Shown: piece after piece, positions 18,175 through 26,430 of the stretch
Numbering within the stretch: the stretch's first letter is position 1
How the letters are laid out: every line of letters begins with the position of its first letter
Assembly (NCBI GenBank): GCA_900547555.1
Contig: URHG01000001.1
Coordinates: forward strand, 1 to 64,000
Direction of reading: 5' to 3'
From: an uncultured Porphyromonadaceae bacterium
Lineage (GTDB): Bacteria; Bacteroidota; Bacteroidia; Bacteroidales; UBA11471
DNA length: 64,000 nt
Made by a program: the position numbers and the translations under genes
Notes under the pieces: generated by a model
What the model was told of the DNA's origin: nothing
Seen by the model: the letters and a program-made list of their open reading frames with translations, nothing else
The model's database searches: none

Positions 18175-18270
18175 ATTATTTCTATATTATAATTAAGTAA
18201 TTTCGGTTTTCGTGTAGATAAACAATCGGCGACCGCTTGTTGTTTTACATACCGACGATTTTATTCAAAC

Positions 18271-18975
18271 ATGAATATGAAAAATATACAAACCGTGAGG
18301 TGGAGAGATTACGAATCAAAGGTTTATAACATATTACATATTTTGATCTTATTGTTATCGGTATTCCTCATCATCACCATATCGATCGATACATTTCGCA
18401 ATATATCGTTTCTCAATCAGGGTTATTACAAGAAAATACAATTATGGATATGTACTTTTTTCATACTGGATTTTCTTTTGGAATTTGTACTGTCGGGGCA
18501 TAAATGGAAATACCTGAGAAGCCGTTTCGTTTTCTTTCTGGTATCTATACCCTATATGAATATATTCTCGTACCTGAACGTGGATTTTTCTCCCGAAACA
18601 TACTATTTTCTACGGTTCATTCCCCTTGTGAGGAGTGGATATGCTTTGGCTATCGTCGTCGGCTGGCTCTCATACAACAAAATATCGAGTCTTTTTATAT
18701 CGTATGTAACCATGCTTTTGGCAACCGTCTATTTTTCAAGCCTTATATTCTTTGTTCTGGAACATACGGTCAATCCGATGGTTACCCGATACACCGATGC
18801 CCTTTGGTGGGCTTTCATGGACGTAACGACGGTAGGCTCCAACATTTACGCCGCTACCGCCACCGGGAAGATACTTTCGGTTATTCTGGCAGCGCTGGGC
18901 ATGATGATGTTTCCGATTTTCACGGTCTATGTTACCAATCTGGTACAACAAACAACCCGACACAAACCGCAATAA
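18271..18975 (+). CDS. Voltage-gated K+ channel-like protein with atypical TVGSN filter
   Basis: A 234-residue inner-membrane protein with an S1-S4-like helix set (about 20-145) and a pore module (about 150-225). The pore loop reads WWAFMDVTTVGSNIYA: the TTVG half of a K+ selectivity filter is kept, but the YGD of TVGYGD is replaced by SNI. S4 carries only a few positive residues (RFIPLVRSG). Its position between gadC and glsA suggests charge compensation during acid stress, inferred from context. Homologues occur in GAD clusters of Bacteroides. Start ATGAATATGAAA; the first or second ATG could be used. Confidence 0.75.
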   Translation: MNMKNIQTVRWRDYESKVYNILHILILLLSVFLIITISIDTFRNISFLNQGYYKKIQLWICTFFILDFLLEFVLSGHKWKYLRSRFVFFLVSIPYMNIFSYLNVDFSPETYYFLRFIPLVRSGYALAIVVGWLSYNKISSLFISYVTMLLATVYFSSLIFFVLEHTVNPMVTRYTDALWWAFMDVTTVGSNIYAATATGKILSVILAALGMMMFPIFTVYVTNLVQQTTRHKPQ

Positions 18976-18998
18976 AGACCTATCAGAAATTTCGATTC

Positions 18999-19040
18999 AA
19001 AAGTAAGGAGAATCCGTTTGAACGGATTCTCCTTACTTTT
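18999..19040. terminator. Bidirectional terminator between channel gene and glsA
   Basis: Bases 18999-19016 pair perfectly with 19023-19040 around a TTTGAA loop. The flanks are A-rich on the left and T-rich on the right, so the hairpin can terminate both convergent transcripts. Confidence 0.85.
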
Positions 19041-19058
19041 ACTTCATGTTATCGGGAG

Positions 19059-20024
19059 TCAAGCGATTATCTTCACAGAATCTCCGCTAAATACCGATAG
19101 TCCGAGTTTGTTCATAATATGCTTGATCGCCAACTGAGCCTTTACCGAATTACCGGCCTCATCTATCGGCGGAGCAAAAGCCGAGATTCCCATAATACCG
19201 GGAAGGACACCCATAACTCCACCGCCGACACCCGTCTTTGCCGGGACGCCCGATGTGTAAAGCCAATCTCCCGTATGTTCATAAAAACCGACGGTAGCGA
19301 TAAGAGAGGTAATCTGCGGAGAGAAAGAGGCATCGAACACGCTCGTCCCCGTCTTCGGATTGACACCTCTGTTGGCTATCGTGGCTCCACATACCGAGAG
19401 TTGCTCGGCTGTAATACCCAGAGAGCATTGCCGGGTATAAAGGTCGAGAGATAAATCCGGATCATCATAGATACGATTATAATTTTTCAATAGCCAGGCA
19501 ATAGATCGGTTATTGAAATTCGTCGCCGATTCCGAACGATACAATTCTTCTATCAACTCGGGTGCACTTCCCGATAATTGGGTTATGTTTTCTACGATCG
19601 CCGCCCATTTTTTATCGGCATCACCCGTCGGGTTGACCATACTACACGCTGTTATGGCACCGGCATTGACCAACGGTGTGGAAGGGTGATCGTTTTCCAA
19701 CAGAATAGCGATTATCGAATTAAACGGCAACCCGGTCGCATCGGCACCGATCATCGAAAGCAGTTTTTCGGCCCCATACTGGCGCAATACCAATATGGCG
19801 GTATGGACTTTGGACACGGATTCTATGCCGAATCGGTATCGAGTATCACCGACCTCGATAATTCGCCCGTCCAACAGACATACGCTGATACCGAACAATT
19901 TTTTATCGACATTGGCGAGATAAGGGATATAATCGGCATTTTTCCCGTCTTGATTGTCCTTGAACATGTCGTAGGCTTCGTGCACAGCCTGCTCTATTAC
20001 AGAAAAAGAAATAGACTTCTCCAT
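19059..20024 (-). CDS. glsA: Glutaminase A
   Basis: A 321-residue cytosolic glutaminase of the beta-lactamase-like fold, hydrolysing glutamine to glutamate and ammonia. Motifs are the SxxK nucleophile in GIESVSKVH (about 71), STPLVNAGAI (about 115), LYTRQCSLGIT (about 199) and the C-terminal GVPAKTGVGGGVMG (about 263). I chose the ATG at 20024 (MEKSISFSVIEQ), four bases after the gadB stop; the longer open frame would run into gadB and adds no recognisable sequence. Ammonia release neutralises acid directly and the glutamate feeds GadB, which explains the operon with gadB. Confidence 0.92.
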   Translation of the reverse strand: MEKSISFSVIEQAVHEAYDMFKDNQDGKNADYIPYLANVDKKLFGISVCLLDGRIIEVGDTRYRFGIESVSKVHTAILVLRQYGAEKLLSMIGADATGLPFNSIIAILLENDHPSTPLVNAGAITACSMVNPTGDADKKWAAIVENITQLSGSAPELIEELYRSESATNFNNRSIAWLLKNYNRIYDDPDLSLDLYTRQCSLGITAEQLSVCGATIANRGVNPKTGTSVFDASFSPQITSLIATVGFYEHTGDWLYTSGVPAKTGVGGGVMGVLPGIMGISAFAPPIDEAGNSVKAQLAIKHIMNKLGLSVFSGDSVKIIA

Positions 20025-20028
20025 CGTC

Positions 20029-21471
20029 CTATTTTTTAGTTTTATGACAACTTCCGGTATGCGTAAACACCGAACCCTGCACCTCGATGTTCTTATCTTG
20101 TGCGATACGCGTATTGGTGGGATACTCCAATTTTTCGAGAGAAGCGACGGCATCACGTATGTCGTTCAGCAACATATCGGCCATATCGCGGCTAAATCCC
20201 TGACGGACAACAATGCGCATAACCACATAATTCTGAATATTCTCTGGTAATGTATAGGCAGGTACCATCCAGCCCCCTTGTTTCAACTTGTCTTGCAAAT
20301 CATACAAGGTCCATTTGGCATTCTTGGCATAATCGGGTTTCATATACCAAATAAACAACGGGTTCTCTACCCGATTGCTGTAATTGACAAACGGTGTCAT
20401 CTTGCCTATTTCTTCATGCAGGTATTGAGTGATCTGCATGCTGTTGTGCTGGATAGCTTTATACCCTTGGAATCCCAAGCGGATAAACTGATAATACTGA
20501 CCCAATATCTGCGCCGCCGGACGAGAAAAATTGAGACCTACCTGCGTGATATTCGCCCCCAAATAATTGACACTGAACGACATTTCTTCGGGTAAATATT
20601 TTTTGTCTTTCCATACAACCCAACCCAAACCGGGATACACCAGTCCGAACTTATGTCCCGACGTACTGATAGAAAGTACCCACTTCAACCGGAAATCCCA
20701 TTTCTTATGAGGTTCGAGGAAAGGCAAAATAAATCCGCCCGACGCTGCATCGACATGTATAGGTATGTCATAACCCGTCTTTTTATTGAATGTGTCGAGA
20801 GCCCGGTCGAGCGCTTCTACGTCATCGTTCAGTCCGGTCCACGTAACACCTTCGATAGGTACGATACATATTGTGTTTTCATCACACATTTTCAAGGCTT
20901 CTTCGGGATCGAGGGTTGTTTTTTCGAGTGTCAAAGGCACTTCGCGCATCTCGATTTGCCAAAGTTGAGCGAATTTTTCCCATACGACCTGAAAACCCGA
21001 TGAAATAACAAAGTTGGGTTTATCGGTCGGTTTCCCTTCGGACTGACGTTTTTTACGCCACCGAAGCCAAGCTGCGACACCCCCCAACATACAGGCCTCG
21101 GAAGAGCCTATCGCCAGGGCTCCGCTTTTCCATTTTTCCTCTTCGGGAGAGTTCCACAAGTTAGCCATAATATTGATACATTTCGCATTCATGACGGCAA
21201 TACGAGGGTATTCCGTTTCATCGATATAATTGATGTTGATGGCTTCATTCATCAATTTCGTCGCATAATCGTCCATATAAGTCGTTACGAATGTAGCCAG
21301 ATTCAACCGAGGTTGTGTCTGTGCAAACGTCTCGTCTTTCACCATCTGATAGGCTATTTCCGGAGTTGTCGGGTCATCGGGAATACGATCTACGGGAGAG
21401 GGTTTCAACATTTCGTCGGAGCCGAAGATACTGGTCTTGGCATCGCCTGTTCTGAAATTCAAATCTTTCAT
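20029..21471 (-). CDS. gadB: Glutamate decarboxylase
   Basis: A 480-residue PLP enzyme that converts glutamate to GABA and CO2 and consumes a proton. PLP-site features are HVDAASGGFILPFL (about 241), the Schiff-base lysine in STSGHKFGLVYPG (about 275) and GSSEACMLGG (about 125) in the phosphate-binding region. The C-terminal tail GSVFTHTGSCHKTKK carries an HT motif like the one that closes the active site at neutral pH in E. coli GadB, here extended by several residues. It heads the gadB-glsA operon, with gadC nearby. A 213-base upstream region separates it from the divergent MFS gene. Confidence 0.95.
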   Translation of the reverse strand: MKDLNFRTGDAKTSIFGSDEMLKPSPVDRIPDDPTTPEIAYQMVKDETFAQTQPRLNLATFVTTYMDDYATKLMNEAININYIDETEYPRIAVMNAKCINIMANLWNSPEEEKWKSGALAIGSSEACMLGGVAAWLRWRKKRQSEGKPTDKPNFVISSGFQVVWEKFAQLWQIEMREVPLTLEKTTLDPEEALKMCDENTICIVPIEGVTWTGLNDDVEALDRALDTFNKKTGYDIPIHVDAASGGFILPFLEPHKKWDFRLKWVLSISTSGHKFGLVYPGLGWVVWKDKKYLPEEMSFSVNYLGANITQVGLNFSRPAAQILGQYYQFIRLGFQGYKAIQHNSMQITQYLHEEIGKMTPFVNYSNRVENPLFIWYMKPDYAKNAKWTLYDLQDKLKQGGWMVPAYTLPENIQNYVVMRIVVRQGFSRDMADMLLNDIRDAVASLEKLEYPTNTRIAQDKNIEVQGSVFTHTGSCHKTKK

Positions 21472-21684
21472 TGCATAAAATTTTATGAGTTAGAAATATA
21501 AGGTCGGTTTTGAAACGACCTATCGATAGAACAACAGACCGACAAGGCGAAAGTTTGAGATATTCATCTATTCATACACAATTTGGCACTTATTAAAATT
21601 TACAATGAATCCTTTCGGTAAACATTCAGAAAATGAAGATTGTTGTAGGTATAAATCTTTCCGGAAATCATAATACACGATATA

Positions 21685-22896
21685 ATGAAAATAAAAACAG
21701 GACAAGGCACAATGCCATTAGTCATACTTTTGGGAATATGGTCTATCTCGGCTTTGAACGCGATACCGGGTCTGGCCGTCTCCCCTATTCTGGGACAGAT
21801 GTCTACGATATTTCCGCAATCATCAGAGTTCGACATACAGCTATTGTCCTCACTCCCGTCCTTGCTTACAATCCCGTTTATCTTGTTATCGGGAAAATTG
21901 ACAGAACATATCAACAATATTTTTTTACTGCAAACGGGTCTTATCATTTTTGTCCTGAGCGGATTATTTTACATGCTCTCTACCGAAATGTGGCAACTGA
22001 TTGCGGTAAGCGCTTTGCTGGGTATAGGTTCGGGACTGATCGTTCCTTTGTCGACCGGACTGATTTCGCGTTATTTCACGGGAAAATATAGAACGCGACA
22101 ATTCGGTCTGAGTTCCGCGATTACCAACATCACACTGGTATCGGCAACCATGTTGACCGGATACTTGGCCGACATCGACTGGCATTTGCCCTTTGTCGTG
22201 TATTTCTTTCCTATCGTCTCATTCGTCTTTTCTTTCTACCTGAAAAAAGACCCGGTTTCGGTCGCTCCCGTCAAAACGAACAATCCCGGAAAAATCAATG
22301 CGAAACACCTTATCGGCCTTATGGCATTTTACGGACTGGCAACTTATCTGGTTGTCATCATCAGCTTTAATCTGCCGTTTCTGATGAAAGAATATCGTTT
22401 CGATGCCGAAACTTCGGGTATCATCATCTCGATGTTTTACTTAGCGATTGTCGTCCCGGGATTTTTTCTGAACAAGATACTTTCGACATTTAAATACCTC
22501 ACAAAGTGCATGTGTCTATTATGTATCGCGACAGGACTCTTCCTCGTCTTAATATCGAATAATGTATGGATATTAGGAACAGGAGCCGTTTTTATGGGTT
22601 TCGGATACGGTGTCGTACAACCGCTCATATACGACCAGACCAGCAAAGTCGCCACTCCCGAAAAAGCGACTCTGGCTCTGGCATTTGTCATGTCGATGAA
22701 TTACTTGGCCATATTACTCTGCCCGACAATCATCGATACTTTCCAATCCTTATTCCATATCCACTCCCAGCAATTCGCTTTCGCATTCAACCTTTCCATA
22801 ACTCTACTGGCAGTCGTATGGTCCTATGTTGCGCGTCATACATTCTTATTCAATGATAATTTAGAGAACGATAAATCATCTTTGGAAGAATTATGA
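21685..22896 (+). CDS. MFS transporter
   Basis: A 403-residue inner-membrane protein with 12 predicted helices and a short central loop (KKDPVSVAPVKTNNPGK, about 195-212), the usual 6+6 arrangement of the major facilitator superfamily. The loop between helices 2 and 3 (LSGKLTEHINN) is a weak version of motif A. The substrate is not evident; drug or metabolite export is possible. Its stop overlaps the start of the next transporter gene in ATGA, so the two are translationally coupled. Confidence 0.78.
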   Translation: MKIKTGQGTMPLVILLGIWSISALNAIPGLAVSPILGQMSTIFPQSSEFDIQLLSSLPSLLTIPFILLSGKLTEHINNIFLLQTGLIIFVLSGLFYMLSTEMWQLIAVSALLGIGSGLIVPLSTGLISRYFTGKYRTRQFGLSSAITNITLVSATMLTGYLADIDWHLPFVVYFFPIVSFVFSFYLKKDPVSVAPVKTNNPGKINAKHLIGLMAFYGLATYLVVIISFNLPFLMKEYRFDAETSGIIISMFYLAIVVPGFFLNKILSTFKYLTKCMCLLCIATGLFLVLISNNVWILGTGAVFMGFGYGVVQPLIYDQTSKVATPEKATLALAFVMSMNYLAILLCPTIIDTFQSLFHIHSQQFAFAFNLSITLLAVVWSYVARHTFLFNDNLENDKSSLEEL

Positions 22897-23828
22897 TAAG
22901 CAAAACAAGTGAAGCCAACTTGGCAATGGTTGTATCGAAAACATTCAGCGGGCTGAATGTAAACGCCCTGCGATATCTGTTACCGTTATGGATAGCTCCT
23001 CTTACCGGCGTAACCTACCGCTGCGTCTTTGCTGCCGTCGCCTTCTGGATCATCGGATATTGGGCAAAACCCGAAAAAGCCTCGGTTAAAGACAAATTAT
23101 TCTTATTTCTGCTGGGTGCAATCGGTATTTACGGATATATGTTTGCTTACCTGTTGGGACTGAGCAAGACGACTCCCGTCTCTGCGGCGATTTTCACGTC
23201 CATGCAACCGATTTGGGTTTTCCTCTTGTCGGTACTCTTTCTTCGAGAGAAAATAACGACTATGAAGGTCATCGGAATTTTAGTCGGGCTAAGCGGAGCA
23301 CTGTTATGTATTTCGACACAAAAAAGCGACGACCTCGCATCCGACGCCTTATCGGGAAATCTTTTCTGCTTGGTCAGCTCTGTCATCTATGCCGTATATT
23401 TGATATTAAGCAACCGATTTTTGAAAAAAACAGGGACTTATACTCTCATGCGTTATACGTTCTCGGGCGCCGCCGTTTCGAGCCTTATCGTCTTATTCTT
23501 TACCGGATACGATGCTCCACTCACGACACCTCCGTTACAGTTTTGGCCGATAGCCTTGCTGCTTTTCGTCCTGATTTTCCCTACCGTCATCAGCTACCTG
23601 CTCATTCCTATCGGACTGAAATATCTGAATACGACAGTCGTAGCCATATACGGATACCTGATATTGCTCGTAGCATCAATCGTTTCTTTTGCCGTAGGAC
23701 AAGATCGATTCAGCTGGGAACAAGTCGGCGCTATGATTCTCATCTGTATCGGTGTCTATTGGGTGGAAATCGCAGAAAAGGGGAAAAACGGTAATCGGAA
23801 ACGACCTCATTCTCCGGCCACTACTTGA
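22893..23828 (+). CDS. EamA/DMT superfamily transporter
   Basis: A 311-residue inner-membrane protein with ten helices in two EamA repeats (about 10-145 and 155-290). Typical elements are KTTPVSAAIFTSMQPIWVFLLS at the end of the first repeat and YLNTTVVAIYGYLILLVAS in the second. Proteins of this superfamily export small metabolites such as amino acids. It overlaps the MFS gene by four bases and is followed by a bidirectional terminator. Substrate unknown. Confidence 0.8.
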   Translation: MISKTSEANLAMVVSKTFSGLNVNALRYLLPLWIAPLTGVTYRCVFAAVAFWIIGYWAKPEKASVKDKLFLFLLGAIGIYGYMFAYLLGLSKTTPVSAAIFTSMQPIWVFLLSVLFLREKITTMKVIGILVGLSGALLCISTQKSDDLASDALSGNLFCLVSSVIYAVYLILSNRFLKKTGTYTLMRYTFSGAAVSSLIVLFFTGYDAPLTTPPLQFWPIALLLFVLIFPTVISYLLIPIGLKYLNTTVVAIYGYLILLVASIVSFAVGQDRFSWEQVGAMILICIGVYWVEIAEKGKNGNRKRPHSPATT

Positions 23829-23854
23829 GAAAATATAAGTGTCCCATGAAACAA

Positions 23855-23891
23855 AAATGCGGTGTGTAAACTTGTTTTACACACCGCATTT
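23855..23891. terminator. Bidirectional terminator, 16-bp perfect stem
   Basis: Bases 23855-23870 pair exactly with 23876-23891 around a CTTGT loop. It lies between convergent genes (DMT transporter and the beta subunit gene), with A-rich and T-rich flanks suited to both strands. Confidence 0.85.
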
Positions 23892-23909
23892 AAATATAGT
23901 ACAAATGAC

Positions 23910-25067
23910 TTACCCGAGGAATCCCAGCAAAATACCAGCGGCAACAGCCGAGCCGATAACTCCGGCGACATTCGGACCCATAGCGTGCATGAGCAAATAA
24001 TTCGACGGGTCATATTCCAACCCCAATACTTGAGAAATACGAGCCGAATCGGGCACTGCCGATACACCGGCATTACCGATAAGGGGATTGATTTTATTGT
24101 CTTTCTTCAAAAAGAGATTGAAGAATTTCACAAATAATACGCCAGCCGTCGTTGCAATAATAAATGAAATAGCTCCAAGTACAAAAATTTTCACCGAATC
24201 GCCAGTCAGGAACTGCGACGCCTGCGTTGACGCTCCTACCGTTACTCCCAGCAAAATAGTGATGACATCGATAAGCGGGCCACGGGCAGTCTCGGCCAAA
24301 CGACGGGTAACACCACTCTCTTTGAGCAAATTCCCGAAGAAAAGCATTCCCAACAACGGGAGACCCGACGGTACGAGAAAGCAAGTAAGCAGTAATCCTA
24401 CAATCGGGAAAATTATCTTCTCGGTCTGCGAAACAACACGCGGCGGACGCATTCGAATAACACGTTCTTTCTTGGTTGTCAGCAAGCGCATGATAGGCGG
24501 CTGTATCACAGGTACCAATGCCATATAGGAATAGGCCGATATAGCAATAGCACCCATCAAATTCGGAGGCAGTTTCGACGAAAGGAAAATAGCCGTAGGA
24601 CCATCGGCACCACCGATAATACCGATAGCACCGGCCTGACTGGGATCAAACCCCATCGCTAATGCAATGGCGTAAGCACCGAATATACCAAATTGAGCCG
24701 CAGCTCCGATAAGCATCAGCTTCGGGTTGGAAATCAGAGCCGAAAAGTCGGTCATAGCCCCTATGCCCAAAAATATGAGCGGCGGATACCAACCCTGAAC
24801 AACACCTTGATAAAGAATGTTGAGAACCGAACCTTCTTCGTATATACCCAACTGCAATCCGGCATCCTTGAAAGGTATATTACCGATAAGAATACCGAAA
24901 CCGATAGGTATCAGCAACATAGGTTCAAATTCCTTCGCGATCGCCAGATAGATAAAAAAGCAACCGACAATGATCATGATGAGATTTCCCATCATGAGAT
25001 TGGCGAAACCTGTATAAGTGAGAAACTCCTGAATATTCTCACCTAAAAAACTCAAAAACTCTCCCAT
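23910..25067 (-). CDS. mmdB: Na+-pumping decarboxylase beta subunit (MmdB/OadB)
   Basis: A 385-residue membrane subunit that decarboxylates carboxybiotin and exports Na+. Signatures are MLIGAAAQFGIFGAYAIA (about 118-135), GIIGGADGPTAIFLSSKL (about 150-167, containing the conserved aspartate of the ion path) and HAMGPNVAGVIGSAVAAG near the C-terminus. Eleven or so helices are expected. As last gene of the mce-mmdA-oadG-bccp-oadB unit it supplies the ion pump of the succinate-to-propionate route. By sequence alone an oxaloacetate decarboxylase is possible, but mce and mmdA favour methylmalonyl-CoA. Confidence 0.92.
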   Translation of the reverse strand: MGEFLSFLGENIQEFLTYTGFANLMMGNLIMIIVGCFFIYLAIAKEFEPMLLIPIGFGILIGNIPFKDAGLQLGIYEEGSVLNILYQGVVQGWYPPLIFLGIGAMTDFSALISNPKLMLIGAAAQFGIFGAYAIALAMGFDPSQAGAIGIIGGADGPTAIFLSSKLPPNLMGAIAISAYSYMALVPVIQPPIMRLLTTKKERVIRMRPPRVVSQTEKIIFPIVGLLLTCFLVPSGLPLLGMLFFGNLLKESGVTRRLAETARGPLIDVITILLGVTVGASTQASQFLTGDSVKIFVLGAISFIIATTAGVLFVKFFNLFLKKDNKINPLIGNAGVSAVPDSARISQVLGLEYDPSNYLLMHAMGPNVAGVIGSAVAAGILLGFLG

Positions 25068-25072
25068 AAGCC

Positions 25073-25504
25073 TTATCCGATAACGACGATATCGGCACCT
25101 TCGAGTATCGAATCGCCTTTATTAACTTTTATTGCCGTGATCTTTCCATCATGGGTGGCAGCAATCACATTCTCCATTTTCATGGCTTCGAGAACAGCCA
25201 CTTTTTGTCCTGCCTTCACGGTGTCGCCCACACTCACATTTATTTCGAGAATAACTCCGGGCAGAGGCGAACGCACGGCACCGGCTACCGACGCAGCGGC
25301 AGGACGACTTACGACTGGTTCTCCGGCTGGCGTAACGGGAGCTGCCTGCGGTCGGGTGAGCGGTTTGATCTGTTTCTTGGCCGGCTTATCAAGCTCCACC
25401 TTATAAGGAGTCCCGTTTACCTCAACCGTTGCGATATTATCTTCGATCTGGTTGATATTTACGGTATAAAGATTTCCGTTGATTTTATATTTAAATTCTT
25501 TCAT
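25073..25504 (-). CDS. mmdC: Biotin carboxyl carrier protein of the decarboxylase complex
   Basis: A 143-residue biotin carrier. An N-terminal module (MKEFKYKINGNLYTVNINQI) is joined by a Pro/Ala-rich linker (about 55-75) to a C-terminal biotinyl domain with the biotinylation motif VLEAMKMENVI (Lys about 109). I chose the ATG at 25504 because the longer frame adds residues unrelated to the family and would run into the upstream gene. It ends five bases before the beta subunit gene, and shuttles CO2 from the carboxyltransferase to the membrane pump. Confidence 0.9.
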   Translation of the reverse strand: MKEFKYKINGNLYTVNINQIEDNIATVEVNGTPYKVELDKPAKKQIKPLTRPQAAPVTPAGEPVVSRPAAASVAGAVRSPLPGVILEINVSVGDTVKAGQKVAVLEAMKMENVIAATHDGKITAIKVNKGDSILEGADIVVIG

Positions 25505-25515
25505 AGCACTGATTT

Positions 25516-26409
25516 TTAAAATTTTCGTTGTGGTATTTGTCGCAATCCATAAATTTTGGAACTCCACGGTGAATAACTCCGTTTCACTTGTTTCACAGTG
25601 AGAATGGCATCTTCATAATCGTGTTCGGCCTCCTGATGTTCATAAATGGCCATGGAAATTACAGCCAGAATATCTCCGGGAACATCGGCCTCTTGTTTCG
25701 CCTCTGCCATTGTCGTAGCGCTACCGGCTTTCATCGCCCGTCGGGCACTCATGCGAATCGCCGTCTTACCGACCAATTTGAAAAAGAGATACAACACGAT
25801 AAGAGCTACAAATACCACCGACATGGCCGTGATGGACATGGAAACTCCTTCGGGGTCTTTTTCTGCGAATTTGTCGACTTTCGGATTGGAATTTTCCACA
25901 TAGTTTGCAGCTTCGGGTGTAGGATTTTCCAAAATAACCCGTTCTTTCACTCCGTCGCGGGGCGAACCGAAACTCTGATCGGGTGCCAACACCGGAACCG
26001 TTACCTCATCGATAAGGTTCTTTCCGCCGGCATCATAAAGCCCGATATAATTTTCGGTCGTGGGATCGAGTTTGAAATTTGTATGGAATGTTCCATGATG
26101 AGCGAAACCGTCGGCCCAGATAAGGACTACCTGACGAGGTCCTATCTTGGTTTTCAGGTCGCCCTTAGAAATCATATACTTCTTGGGATTGTTCGGGTCA
26201 TTGGTAATATAACAACCTGCCATTTGCACCGTACCTGCCGAACTGTTGTATATCTCGATCCATGCACCTCTGTTACCGAACGGATCGACATAATTATTTA
26301 CATTATTGGTAAGTACCTCGTTGATACGCAAGGCCGATGTCGACTGTGCCGATACACCGACAATCGCGCAGCAAGCAAGCAGCAACAACCCTATTTTTCT
26401 TACATTCAT
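25516..26409 (-). CDS. OadG-like gamma subunit fused to an exported N-terminal lamin-tail-like domain
   Basis: A 297-residue protein. Residues 1-21 (MNVRKIGLLLLACCAIVGVSA) form a signal peptide. Residues about 25-150 resemble a lamin-tail domain (LRINEVLTNN...GAWIEIYNSS...YITNDPNNPKKY...QVVLIWADG...EVTVP). After a linker, one membrane helix (about 195-215, ITAMSVVFVALIVLYLFFKLVG) and a cytosolic tail match OadG gamma subunits, which assemble the pump. The lamin-tail part would lie outside the inner membrane. The gene sits between mmdA and bccp. Gamma-subunit identity rests on context, helix position and size of the tail. Confidence 0.75.
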   Translation of the reverse strand: MNVRKIGLLLLACCAIVGVSAQSTSALRINEVLTNNVNNYVDPFGNRGAWIEIYNSSAGTVQMAGCYITNDPNNPKKYMISKGDLKTKIGPRQVVLIWADGFAHHGTFHTNFKLDPTTENYIGLYDAGGKNLIDEVTVPVLAPDQSFGSPRDGVKERVILENPTPEAANYVENSNPKVDKFAEKDPEGVSMSITAMSVVFVALIVLYLFFKLVGKTAIRMSARRAMKAGSATTMAEAKQEADVPGDILAVISMAIYEHQEAEHDYEDAILTVKQVKRSYSPWSSKIYGLRQIPQRKF

Positions 26410-26430
26410 TTCTTTCGGATTTAAGAATTG

